Of a DNA stretch of 11,273 nt, positions 1 to 7,218 are shown piece by piece. How positions within the stretch are numbered: position 1 is the first letter of the stretch; each line of letters opens with the position of its first letter. The stretch spans positions 1-11,273 of the forward strand of contig DBXO01000023.1 of NCBI GenBank assembly GCA_002309635.1, written 5' to 3'. A program made the position numbers and the translations under genes. This DNA is from Ruminococcus flavefaciens (GTDB lineage: Bacteria > Bacillota > Clostridia > Oscillospirales > Ruminococcaceae). The notes beneath the pieces are model-generated. The model was not told the DNA's origin. It was given only the letters and a program-made list of their open reading frames with translations, and did not search any database.

Positions 1-194
1 GTACTCAAACCTTGTCGGTTACTGCCTTTTACCGGCATACCTTCGCCGACAGGTATGTCAGGAGCCAATGCAGAGGATCCATCGAACTTAATCTATATGA
101 TCTCCGCATTACCCTGCGGTAGTAGTTAGCCTATTTTTAATGAATGAACGGCAATATTCATGCAGCCTGCCGCTGACTGCCGTGAAGTAAGCTC
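1..194 (-). other. Structured spacer downstream of rpsL
   Basis: This stretch follows the rpsL stop codon and contains no convincing gene. It is rich in inverted repeats when read as minus-strand RNA. There is a 9-bp stem with one G-U pair and one bulged C between 99-107 and 70-79. CCGCA/TGCGG pairs 115-119 with 104-108 and competes with that stem. CATACC/GGTATG pairs 52-57 with 36-41, and an alternative longer pairing joins the ACCTGTCGG segment near 46-55 with CCGACAAGGT near 9-18. ATGAAT/ATTCAT pairs 156-161 with 140-145. No hairpin is followed by a run of T, so I see no terminator. In most bacteria rpsG follows rpsL; if so here, this is an unusually long and folded leader before it. The downstream gene is outside the window. 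Confidence 0.45.
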
Positions 195-611
195 TTACTT
201 CTGCTTGGGCTTCTTTGCACCGTACTTGGAACGTGCCTGATTACGGTTCGCAACGCCCTGAGCGTCAAGAGTACCTCTGATGATGTGGTAACGCACACCG
301 GGGAGATCCTTAACACGTCCGCCTCTGATGAGAACAACGCTGTGCTCCTGAAGGTTGTGACCGATACCGGGAATGTAAGATGTTACTTCATAACCGTTTG
401 TGAGCTTAACTCTGGCGATCTTTCTCATAGCTGAGTTAGGCTTCTTAGGTGTAGCAGTTCTTACAGCTGTGCAAACGCCTCTCTTCTGAGGTGAGCTCAG
501 GTCGATCTGTGTCTTCTTCTTAGCATTGTAACCCTTCTGGAGAGCAGGAGCTGTTGACTTGGTCTCAAGGTCCTTTCTGCCCTTACGAACGAGCTGGTTA
601 AATGTAGGCAT
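195..611 (-). CDS. rpsL: 30S ribosomal protein S12
   Basis: The 138-residue product is the S12 protein of the small ribosomal subunit, which helps control decoding accuracy at the A site. The whole protein matches the family: TPKKPNSA (residues 54-61, with the Lys pair equivalent to the streptomycin-resistance position near E. coli K42/43), the GHNLQEHS segment (84-91), GGRVKDLPGVRYH (97-109, where K101 and D102 correspond to the K87/88 and D88 region; this Asp is the RimO methylthiolation target in E. coli) and the basic tail ARSKYGAKKPKQK. It is longer than E. coli S12 because of the extra segment near residues 20-35 that is normal in Firmicutes. The wild-type Lys residues are present, so nothing suggests streptomycin resistance. 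A strong AAAGGAGG sits about 6 bases before the ATG. It has its own consensus promoter. Confidence 0.98.
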   Translation of the reverse strand: MPTFNQLVRKGRKDLETKSTAPALQKGYNAKKKTQIDLSSPQKRGVCTAVRTATPKKPNSAMRKIARVKLTNGYEVTSYIPGIGHNLQEHSVVLIRGGRVKDLPGVRYHIIRGTLDAQGVANRNQARSKYGAKKPKQK

Positions 612-616
612 ATTTT

Positions 617-625
617 TCCTCCTTT
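617..625 (-). promoter_or_regulatory. rpsL ribosome binding site
   Basis: AAAGGAGGA on the minus strand lies 5 bases upstream of the rpsL ATG. It is a near-perfect anti-16S match and fixes the start codon. Confidence 0.9.
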
Positions 626-656
626 TCAGTATAATAATGCGTCAGCACCCAAAAAA

Positions 657-690
657 GGGTATAAAATCTGCGCACTGATATATTATACCC
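657..690. repeat. 8-bp inverted repeat across rpsL start site
   Basis: GGGTATAA at 657-664 and TTATACCC at 683-690 are perfect inverted copies with an 18-base spacer. The distal arm overlaps the -10 hexamer of the rpsL promoter and the predicted transcription start (about 675) lies between the arms. Each arm also abuts ACCC followed by six or seven A (647-656 and 687-697). It may be an operator-like site or a leader hairpin, or simply an accident of A/T-rich promoter sequence. Confidence 0.4.
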
Positions 691-710
691 AAAAAAAGGC
701 GGCTTGTCAA
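682..710 (-). promoter_or_regulatory. Consensus sigma-A promoter of rpsL
   Basis: The minus strand reads TTGACA (710-705), a 17-base spacer and TATAAT (687-682). Both hexamers and the spacing are perfect consensus. The start site would fall near 674-676, giving a leader of about 64 bases. The spacer contains the T-tract of the preceding terminator. Confidence 0.93.
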
Positions 711-738
711 GGGGATACCTCAAAAAGCCGTCTTTTTT
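691..738 (-). terminator. Intrinsic terminator after the long LRR-dockerin gene
   Basis: In minus-strand RNA GACGGCTT (732-725) pairs with AAGCCGCC (705-698) with one A-C mismatch, followed by seven T (697-691). Upstream A residues (738-733) can extend the stem. On the plus strand the same stem has a G-U pair in place of the mismatch and is followed by six T, so it could act in both directions. The arm 705-698 and the T-tract overlap the -35 box and spacer of the rpsL promoter. Confidence 0.8.
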
Positions 739-783
739 GTCATTTTTTCCATTTATAGCGTTGGTTTCGCCGTGGATACTTAG

Positions 784-3246
784 CTATTTTTTCAGCCAGT
801 CCTTAATATCGGCGATCTTGCCGCCGCTTGAAAGATAGGCATAGAATTTGAGCACCCTTGACGCGTCAACAGCGTCAACCGTTCCGTTACAGTCAACGTC
901 TGCCGCTGTTCTCTGCTCGACGTCGAATCTGCCGCGCTTGCCGGAGGACAGAGCTGCATACTCCGAGAGTATTGCGCTTGCGTCTACCGCATTGACCATT
1001 CCGTCCCTGTTCACGTCGCCCGGCTTTACGCCGCTGCCCTCAGTTGTCTTGGGAGCAGTAGTTGTGGCGGCTGTGGTGGTAGTTGCAGCCGTAGTTGTGG
1101 TTGACGAGGTCGTGGTCTTTGCAGTTGTGGTCGTTGTAGTTGTGGTAGTTGTAGTTGTGGTAGTTGTAGTTGTAGTCGTAGTCGTTGTAGTTGTGGTCGT
1201 AGTTGTTGTGGTCGTTGTAGTTGTGGTAGTGGTAGTCGTAGTCGTAGTCGTTGTAGTTGTGGTAGTGGTAGTCGTAGTCGTAGTCGTTGTAGTTGTGGTA
1301 GTAGTTGTAGTAGTGGTCGTTGTTGTAGTTGTAGTGGTGGTATTGACATTCGGCGGAGGCGGCTGTGTTACAGGCGCATTCACCGTAACAGGTACATTCG
1401 TATAAGCATACACCCATTCGCCGAGAACCGCATTAAACGATTTATATCTTACCATCAGCACCTTCATGCCGGGAGTGGTGTTGTCATAACCCTCAACATC
1501 ATATCTGTCAGGGTGCATAGCTACCTCGTCATGCCTGTATTTCAGCATTGACCCCTCACGGTCTATGTGGTATATATCGACCAGCATACCCGAAAGTGAC
1601 AGCTGCTCGCCAATATTATAAGAAACCTTATATGGCATTCTCAGCACTTCTATCCTTGCGTTGTAGTGCGGGTCGGCAGTCGTGGTGACTATGGGTGCCG
1701 TTGTGGTCGTTGTGGTCGTTGTGGTGGTGGTAGTTGTAGTGGTGGTGGTAGTCGTTGTTGTTGTTGTAGTAGTTGTTGTTGTCGTAGTAGTAGTCGTTGT
1801 GGTCGATGTCGTTGAAGTTACGGGCATGACCACTTTCACGTAAAACTGCACCGTTTCGGAATGCAGCTGCCCCTCATGGTACGTCAGCTTTACATAATAA
1901 TCTCCTGTATTCCAGAACTCAAAATCCGTTTCGAGAGAAATCCTTTTGTCATTCATAGGAACAGCCTCGGAAACTCTCGTGCCGTTCTCATTGATATGGC
2001 CTATATTTACCGTACCTCCGTTGAGGCTCAGCATTTCATACAGCTTGTATTCCAGTTTATCGGGCTTTTTTATCAACTCGATAAAGGGCTGCGGAGGCTT
2101 TGTGGTGGTCATCACAACAGGAGCCGTGGTAGTTGTGGTAGTAGTAGTCGTTGTTGTAGTGGTCAGAACGGCAGGCGCAGTCGTAGCAGGCTGCCTTACG
2201 TCCACATTCAGCTCTGTATACGCTGTAGAGCCCATATAGCTGTAATTGAACCTGATAACATATCTGCCCATCTTCATACTGTCAAAGCCGTTCATATCAA
2301 GGCCTATGCCGTAACGTCCGAGATTGTCCGTCATGCTTATCTGCCCGGGCTTTTTCTCGACTCTGGCACCGTTGCTGTATATCTCGGTATATGAGGGCTG
2401 AAGTATGCCGCCCTCGAGGTCGAGCTGCTCGCCTATGATATAGTGTGTCTGAAAAGGTTCTCTTACTATTTCCAGCTTTGCGACAACGCCGACAACATAC
2501 GGAGCAGTGGTCGTAGTTGTGGTAGTCGCAGGCTTTGTAGTAGTAGTTGTTGTTGTTGTCGTCGTGGTCGTTGTAGTACGCTTTGTTGTCGTGGCCTGCG
2601 TAGGAGGTGCATAGCCGAGGGAGGAGAAATTCCTTCCGTAGGTCCTCGCATATTTTTCAGCCTCCGAGCCGCTGTAGCCGAATATTGTTCCGCCGAATGA
2701 GGCTGAACCGTTTGAGCGGTTGCATATAAGCGAGCCGTCGCCCATAAAGCCGCACTGCGGATTCCGGATATATACAGACCTGAGGCTGCTGCAGTCCTTG
2801 AAAGCCATAGCGCCGAGCCACGATACCGTGCTCGGGATATTTACCTCGCTTATGCTCTCGCAGTGCTCAAAGGCGGATTTTCCGATATAGGTCACGCCCG
2901 ACGGCAGATTTACCGACCTGAGCTTGCTGAGAGAAGCAAATGCGCAGGCGCCCACGCTCGTAACTCCCGACACTATCTCTGCGTCGGTAATTGAGTTTCT
3001 GTATTCATACCACGGAAGAGAATTGCTCGAGCCATAGTCCGTCATCTCTCCACGTCCTGCGATGGTAAGCTTGGAGCCCTCTATCTTCCAGCTTACGTAT
3101 TCGCCGCATTTTCCCGTTGCGGACGCGCCGACATCTTCCGAAACAGCTCCTGTGAGCATTCTCGTTTCGGCAGCCGAAGCAATATTGCCGACCGTCATTG
3201 AGATCCCAATAACTCCTGCAAGTAATGCAGATATTATCTTTTTCAT
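784..3246 (-). CDS. Secreted BspA-like LRR protein with three Ig-like domains, poly-Thr linkers and dockerin
   Basis: The 820-residue product is a predicted cellulosome-associated surface or adhesion protein; no catalytic domain is visible. A signal peptide occupies residues 1-26 (MKK, hydrophobic core, ASAA then E). A BspA/LRR_5-type leucine-rich region covers about 45-212, with repeats such as VTYIGKSAFEHC. Three related Ig-like domains follow at about 250-353, 384-473 and 525-623, each opening with an I-E-[IVL]...P...Y...E-x-L-x-L-x-G pattern like the bacterial Ig-like Big_3 group (by eye). Threonine linkers separate them: 14 at 224-237, 13 at 362-374, 35 at 482-516 and 73 at 636-708. The C-terminal dockerin has calcium loops at D744-x-N746-x-D748-G and D783-x-D785-x-N787-G. 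ACGGAGA precedes the ATG by 7-8 bases. It is the enlarged neighbour and paralogue of the next upstream gene, 45 bases away, and probably co-transcribed with it. The ligand is unknown. Confidence 0.93.
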   Translation of the reverse strand: MKKIISALLAGVIGISMTVGNIASAAETRMLTGAVSEDVGASATGKCGEYVSWKIEGSKLTIAGRGEMTDYGSSNSLPWYEYRNSITDAEIVSGVTSVGACAFASLSKLRSVNLPSGVTYIGKSAFEHCESISEVNIPSTVSWLGAMAFKDCSSLRSVYIRNPQCGFMGDGSLICNRSNGSASFGGTIFGYSGSEAEKYARTYGRNFSSLGYAPPTQATTTKRTTTTTTTTTTTTTTKPATTTTTTTAPYVVGVVAKLEIVREPFQTHYIIGEQLDLEGGILQPSYTEIYSNGARVEKKPGQISMTDNLGRYGIGLDMNGFDSMKMGRYVIRFNYSYMGSTAYTELNVDVRQPATTAPAVLTTTTTTTTTTTTTAPVVMTTTKPPQPFIELIKKPDKLEYKLYEMLSLNGGTVNIGHINENGTRVSEAVPMNDKRISLETDFEFWNTGDYYVKLTYHEGQLHSETVQFYVKVVMPVTSTTSTTTTTTTTTTTTTTTTTTTTTTTTTTTTTTTTTTTAPIVTTTADPHYNARIEVLRMPYKVSYNIGEQLSLSGMLVDIYHIDREGSMLKYRHDEVAMHPDRYDVEGYDNTTPGMKVLMVRYKSFNAVLGEWVYAYTNVPVTVNAPVTQPPPPNVNTTTTTTTTTTTTTTTTTTTTTTTTTTTTTTTTTTTTTTTTTTTTTTTTTTTTTTTTTTTTTTTTTTTTTTTTTAKTTTSSTTTTAATTTTAATTTAPKTTEGSGVKPGDVNRDGMVNAVDASAILSEYAALSSGKRGRFDVEQRTAADVDCNGTVDAVDASRVLKFYAYLSSGGKIADIKDWLKK
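1123..1341 (-). repeat. 73-residue poly-threonine coding tract
   Basis: Seventy-three consecutive ACN codons encode Thr636-Thr708, just before the dockerin. All four synonymous Thr codons are mixed, so the tract is uniform at protein level and only partly repetitive at DNA level. The plus strand is G/T-rich and almost free of C outside CGT triplets. Confidence 0.97.
1213..1302 (-). repeat. 36-bp tandem duplication inside the poly-Thr tract
   Basis: Positions 1213-1248 and 1249-1284 are identical 36-base (12-codon) units, and the first 18 bases of a third copy follow at 1285-1302. Identity at synonymous positions, against mixed codons elsewhere in the tract, suggests a recent in-frame duplication by slippage or recombination. 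Confidence 0.9.
1699..1803 (-). repeat. 35-residue poly-threonine coding tract
   Basis: Thirty-five uninterrupted ACN codons encode Thr482-Thr516, linking the second and third Ig-like domains. Codons are mixed, with short runs of the same triplet. Confidence 0.95.
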
Positions 3247-3291
3247 GCTTTATTCTCCGTTCCCGGCAACCGTACGCCCTAAGCCTGCGGT

Positions 3292-4272
3292 TCAGCCCTT
3301 CTTATCCTGCAAAAAATCTGAAAACGTCTTTTTCTCTCCGCTTCCCGATGATAAATAAGCGTAGTACATGAGCACCTTTGAAGCGTCTACAGCGTCAATA
3401 ACACCGTTCCCGTCGGCGTCTGCCGCTTTTTTCTGCTTGTCGTTGAATCTGCCCGAGCTTCCCGCAACAGATATCCTTGCGTATTCCGCAAGCACCATGC
3501 TTGCGTCTACAGCGTCCACCATAGTATCGCCGTTAACGTCGCCCAGCTTGTACTCCTTATTTTCGGGAGGAGTTGTTGTCGTTACCGTAGTTGTCACTGT
3601 TGTCATTGTCGTTGTCGCTGTTGTCTGAGTCTCAGAGCCTATGACCCTGAAGTTCTTGCCGTAGCGCTGAGCGTATTTCTCAGCCTCCGAACCGCTGTAG
3701 CCGTATATCGTACCGCTGAAGGTAGTCGATCTTGCGTCGTTGTAGTTGCATATTACGGTCTCGTTGCCTACGAAGCCGCACTCGGGATTGCGAATATATA
3801 TCTCCCTGAGACTTGAGCAGTTGCAAAAAGCCATAGCACCTATCCACAGTACGGAAGCGGGGACATCCACCTTTTCAAGTCCTTCGCAGTGCTCAAATGC
3901 AGATTTTCCGATACTCGTTACACTGTCGGGAATATCTATTGACTTTATCTTCTTCAGTGAACCGAAAATACAGGCGCCGATGTTTGACACGCCCGAAACT
4001 ATCTCAACAGAAGTGATACTGTTCCTGTATTCATACCAAGGCACGTAGTTGCTGGAAGAATAGTCTTCCATTTCGCCTCTGCCCGCAATGCTGAGCTTTG
4101 AATTCTCAAGCCTCCAGCTTACATTCTGACCGCATTTGCCTGTGACAGCGTCTCCCACCTTTTCCGAAAAAGCACTTCCGATAATGTCCGTATCCATAGC
4201 TGTCGCAGGGAGAGCCGCAAGCGTTGAAAGACCTACTGCCGCAGAGACCATTGCCGATAATAACTTTTTCAT
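3292..4272 (-). CDS. Secreted BspA-like LRR protein with dockerin
   Basis: The 326-residue product carries a signal peptide (1-25, ending ATA), a BspA/LRR_5-type leucine-rich region (about 45-212), a short Thr-rich linker (216-234) and a C-terminal dockerin (about 243-310). It should be exported and docked onto a cohesin; binding or adhesion is inferred and no enzyme domain is seen. The start at 4272 is chosen because AAGGAGGA lies 7 bases upstream and a signal peptide follows; an in-frame ATG at 4326 would add 18 unrelated residues. In the first calcium loop (D245-V-N247-G-D249-T250) the usually conserved Gly is Thr. The second loop is D285-A-D287-G-N289-G. It lacks the Ig-like domains of its downstream paralogue but aligns with it without gaps through the LRR region. 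It begins 56 bases after trkH with no terminator in between. Confidence 0.93.
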   Translation of the reverse strand: MKKLLSAMVSAAVGLSTLAALPATAMDTDIIGSAFSEKVGDAVTGKCGQNVSWRLENSKLSIAGRGEMEDYSSSNYVPWYEYRNSITSVEIVSGVSNIGACIFGSLKKIKSIDIPDSVTSIGKSAFEHCEGLEKVDVPASVLWIGAMAFCNCSSLREIYIRNPECGFVGNETVICNYNDARSTTFSGTIYGYSGSEAEKYAQRYGKNFRVIGSETQTTATTTMTTVTTTVTTTTPPENKEYKLGDVNGDTMVDAVDASMVLAEYARISVAGSSGRFNDKQKKAADADGNGVIDAVDASKVLMYYAYLSSGSGEKKTFSDFLQDKKG

Positions 4273-4328
4273 TGTTATTCCTCCTTCTTGGTACTGCACC
4301 GCTTCCCCAAGCTGTACAGACCGCATGT

Positions 4329-5765
4329 TTATCTTTTTCTCGGAACGAAAAGCATTATCAGCGGATATATCTCCAATCGTCCGAGAAGCATATCAAAGCA
4401 GAGCACTACCTTTGAAAAGGCGTTGAGCCCGCTCAGATTTCCTGCAGGACCGAACCTTCCGACACCAAAACCTATATTGTTCATACATGTTATTACTGCT
4501 GATAAAGACTCATCTATGGCAAAGCCGTTAAGTGACACCAGCAGCACTGATATGCACATGAGCGTCATAAAAAGTATAAGGTAGTTGCTGACTCCGCGCA
4601 CAACGTCCTTTTCAACAGGCTTGCCGTCCATTTTTACAGTTGCAACGGCACGCGGATTCGTAATATATTTCAGTTCCTTGATACCCGTCTTTATAAGTAT
4701 CATTATTCTCGATACCTTCATACCGCCGCCCGTAGAGCCTGCGCAGGAGCCCACGAACATCAGCATGAGCAGCAGGGTCTGCGAGAAAACCGGCCATTTT
4801 GATGTATCTGTAGTGGAAAATCCTGCGGAGGTCATGGTGGAAGCCACCATAAAGAAAGTGTGTCTCAGGGTATCCCCTGCTCCGTCGTACAGCTTGTGTA
4901 CATTTATGGCTATTATAGCCGTAGCAGCGATAATAACTCCGAAATACGTCCTTACCTCCTCGTTTTTGTAGGCAAGTGAGAACTTCCTGATAAGCAGATA
5001 GTAGTAAAGGTTGAAGTTTACACCGAACAGGATAATGAATATGGCTACTACCATTTCAATGTAAACGCTGTCATAGTGTCCTATGCTGTCTCCCCATATA
5101 GAGAAGCCGCCCGTACCTGCCGACGAGCACGCATGTATAATTGCGTCATACAGCGGCATTCCGCCCAGAAGGAGCAGTATCGCCTCAGACAGCGTAAGGG
5201 TTATGTATATCCCGTAAAGGATACGCGCCGAAAATCTTGATTTCGACACCAGTCGTCCCACCTTCGGTCCTGCGCATTCCGCACGCATCATATGCATGGT
5301 GCGTGAATCGTTGCTGGACATAATGGCAAGAACGAACATGAGGACTCCCATACCGCCAAGCCAGTGGGTAAAGGCTCTCCAGAAAAGACAGGAACGCGAC
5401 ATTGCCTCTACATCTTCAAGTATAGTGGCGCCTGTGGTGGTAAAGCCCGAGACCGTCTCAAAAAGGGCACTGGAATAGTCGCCTATCTCTCCCGATATAA
5501 CAAAGGGCAATGCGCCTATGCATGACATGGTCACCCAGGAGGCCGCAACACTTACGAAGCCCTCCATGGAATAAATCGCGTTATTTTTCGGCTTTTTCAA
5601 GGTGAAGCCGACGGCTATCGCCATTGTTATCATAAAAGGTATGCCGAAAGAAGCAACAACATGTTCTTCTCCGTAAATAAATCCCACAATTATGGGCAGG
5701 AGCATGAAAAGTCCCACGACCTTCAGTATCTGTCCCATAATATAGGATATCATTCTGTAATTCAT
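4329..5765 (-). CDS. trkH: Trk-type potassium uptake channel subunit TrkH
   Basis: This is the membrane pore subunit of the Trk potassium uptake system, gated by TrkA. The 478-residue product shows the four pore-loop repeats of the TrkH/KtrB superfamily. Their filter segments contain TTTGAT (near residue 112), SSAGTGGFS (near 217), TSAGFSTTD (near 315) and NNIGFGVG (near 432). VGSCAGSTGGGMK and the C-terminal GPAGN...LGRLEIYPL block are also typical. Many hydrophobic helices are evident. The start is uncertain. ATG at 5765, giving MNYRMISY, matches the usual family N-terminus and lies after the trkA stop, but the GAGGAG is about 15 bases away. An upstream in-frame ATG at 5810 would add 15 residues and overlap trkA by 26 bases, with a weaker AAAGGG site. 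It forms an operon with trkA. Confidence 0.93.
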   Translation of the reverse strand: MNYRMISYIMGQILKVVGLFMLLPIIVGFIYGEEHVVASFGIPFMITMAIAVGFTLKKPKNNAIYSMEGFVSVAASWVTMSCIGALPFVISGEIGDYSSALFETVSGFTTTGATILEDVEAMSRSCLFWRAFTHWLGGMGVLMFVLAIMSSNDSRTMHMMRAECAGPKVGRLVSKSRFSARILYGIYITLTLSEAILLLLGGMPLYDAIIHACSSAGTGGFSIWGDSIGHYDSVYIEMVVAIFIILFGVNFNLYYYLLIRKFSLAYKNEEVRTYFGVIIAATAIIAINVHKLYDGAGDTLRHTFFMVASTMTSAGFSTTDTSKWPVFSQTLLLMLMFVGSCAGSTGGGMKVSRIMILIKTGIKELKYITNPRAVATVKMDGKPVEKDVVRGVSNYLILFMTLMCISVLLVSLNGFAIDESLSAVITCMNNIGFGVGRFGPAGNLSGLNAFSKVVLCFDMLLGRLEIYPLIMLFVPRKR

Positions 5766-5784
5766 AAGATGTACAATGCACTCC

Positions 5785-7143
5785 TCAATCGAAAATATTG
5801 CTAAGGTCATGCATGCCCTTTGTTGTGGTTACGACAACAACGCTGTCGTTGACCATAAGGCAGTCATCGCCCTTTGGTATGATGAGGTCATTGCCTCTTA
5901 CGATACTTGCTATAAGTATGCCGCTTCTGAGCTTGAGCTTTTTCAGCGGCACCTCAACGTAGTCCTTTTTGTCGCGGACAACGAATTCCATAGCCTCAAG
6001 CCTGTTGTTGACCAGCCTGTACAGCGTAGTTACGTTGTTTCCGAGAGAATTCTGCTTCGCACGGACATACTGCAGGATCTGACTGACAGTTATGGTCTTC
6101 GGCGAGATGATACTGTCAAGGGCGAGAGTGTCCGAAAGCTGCATAAGGGACATTCTGTTTACCTTTGTTACCACCTTTTCAACGCCGTTGTTCTTGGCAA
6201 GAAGGGAAAGGAGTATATTCTCCTCGTCAATGCCCGTAAGGGTAACGACTGCATCTGCGTCATAAACGCGCTCCTCCTCAAGTATATCGTGGTCTGTACC
6301 GTCGGCACAGGAGATATCCACCTTGTTGAGCCTTTCGGATAGTTCGAGGCAGCGTTCGCGGTCTATCTCTATTATCTTTACTTTTACGCCCATTTCGATA
6401 AGCTGCTGGGCAAGATGATAGGCAACTCTTCCTCCGCCGATAAGGACCGCTCTCTTGACGCGCTTTTCGCGGTATGCAGCGCTTATGCTCTTGAAGAACT
6501 TTACCATATTGCTGTGGGAAGCGGTCATGTGTATCTTGTCCCCTGCGCGGAGAACAAAATTACCGTTCGGTATAGTGAGTTCCTCACCGCGCTGTACGGC
6601 GCAGATGAGCACATCGAGCCTTAATCTGCGGGAGAGCTGACTGAGGGCAACTCCGTCGAGTATGCTTCCGCTGGTTATGCGTATCTCCGCAAGGTCCACA
6701 CGGCCCTTTGCGAAGGATTCTATATTTATAGCCTCGGGATAGCGAAGCACCTTCGCTATCTCATTTGCGGCGTTATAATCTGGATTTACCATCATACTGA
6801 TACCAAGCTCCTCACGCATGAATACCAGCTGCTTGTCGAATTCGGGGCTGCGCACACGGGCGATACAGTGACGTACTCCCATTTTCTTTGCAATAAGACA
6901 GGTAAGGATATTCACCTCGTCCGAAGCGGTAACTGCGATCATGATATTTGCCTTTGAGACATTGGCTTCTTCAAGTATCTCAGTCTGAAGACAGTTTCCT
7001 ACTATGCCCATGACATCAAAATCATTTGAAGCTGCCTCAACAAGAGCTTCCTTCTTATCTATAATAGTGATATTGTGTTCGCTGCTGAGAACGTCGGCAA
7101 GAGAAGCTCCCACCTTTCCGCAGCCTACGATGATAATGTCCAT
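5785..7143 (-). CDS. trkA: Trk potassium uptake regulatory subunit TrkA
   Basis: The 452-residue product is the cytoplasmic nucleotide-binding gating subunit that assembles under TrkH. It has the full double arrangement of long TrkA proteins: RCK-N domain 1 with G7-C-G9-K-V-G12 and the ribose-binding acid D29, RCK-C domain 1 (about 140-220), RCK-N domain 2 with G236-G-G238-R-V-A241 and E259/D261, and RCK-C domain 2 (about 370-452). The second nucleotide motif has Ala in place of the last Gly. Length equals the E. coli protein (about 458). GGAGG precedes the ATG by 5 bases. A perfect promoter lies about 75 bases upstream. The TGA stop is followed by trkH within 20 bases, so the two are co-translated as one complex. 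Confidence 0.95.
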   Translation of the reverse strand: MDIIIVGCGKVGASLADVLSSEHNITIIDKKEALVEAASNDFDVMGIVGNCLQTEILEEANVSKANIMIAVTASDEVNILTCLIAKKMGVRHCIARVRSPEFDKQLVFMREELGISMMVNPDYNAANEIAKVLRYPEAINIESFAKGRVDLAEIRITSGSILDGVALSQLSRRLRLDVLICAVQRGEELTIPNGNFVLRAGDKIHMTASHSNMVKFFKSISAAYREKRVKRAVLIGGGRVAYHLAQQLIEMGVKVKIIEIDRERCLELSERLNKVDISCADGTDHDILEEERVYDADAVVTLTGIDEENILLSLLAKNNGVEKVVTKVNRMSLMQLSDTLALDSIISPKTITVSQILQYVRAKQNSLGNNVTTLYRLVNNRLEAMEFVVRDKKDYVEVPLKKLKLRSGILIASIVRGNDLIIPKGDDCLMVNDSVVVVTTTKGMHDLSNIFD

Positions 7144-7218
7144 AAATCCTCCGTATTATATAATGTATATGTAATTATCAATATGATTACAGTAAAAAAA
7201 CATGTGAAGTTCATAATA

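Noticed and set aside
1..120. Short minus-strand ORFs in the spacer after rpsL (for example from ATG near 109)
   Set aside because: They are about 26 codons or run off the edge, lack a good ribosome binding site and overlap stable stems.
848..1405. Plus-strand 185-residue frame with a very long poly-valine run
   Set aside because: It is the antisense reading of the threonine codons; no ribosome binding site or homology supports it.
1026..1417. Two other minus-strand frames rich in Gln/Leu/Pro and Asn/Tyr/His/Asp
   Set aside because: They are shifted readings of the poly-Thr tract inside a clearly coding frame.
4273..4326. Upstream ATG (4326) for the short LRR-dockerin gene
   Set aside because: The ATG at 4272 has an excellent AAGGAGGA site and opens directly with a signal peptide; the extra 18 residues would bury it.
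5766..5810. Upstream ATG (5810) for trkH overlapping trkA
   Set aside because: Family N-termini begin near MNYRMISY and the upstream site is weaker, but it is not fully excluded.
7153..7175. A second trkA promoter (TTGATA/TATAAT)
   Set aside because: The spacer is only 15 bases and the start would fall on the ribosome binding site.
7144..7212. ydaO-type c-di-AMP riboswitch before trkA
   Set aside because: The leader is only about 69 bases, A/T-rich, and shows none of the expected helices.
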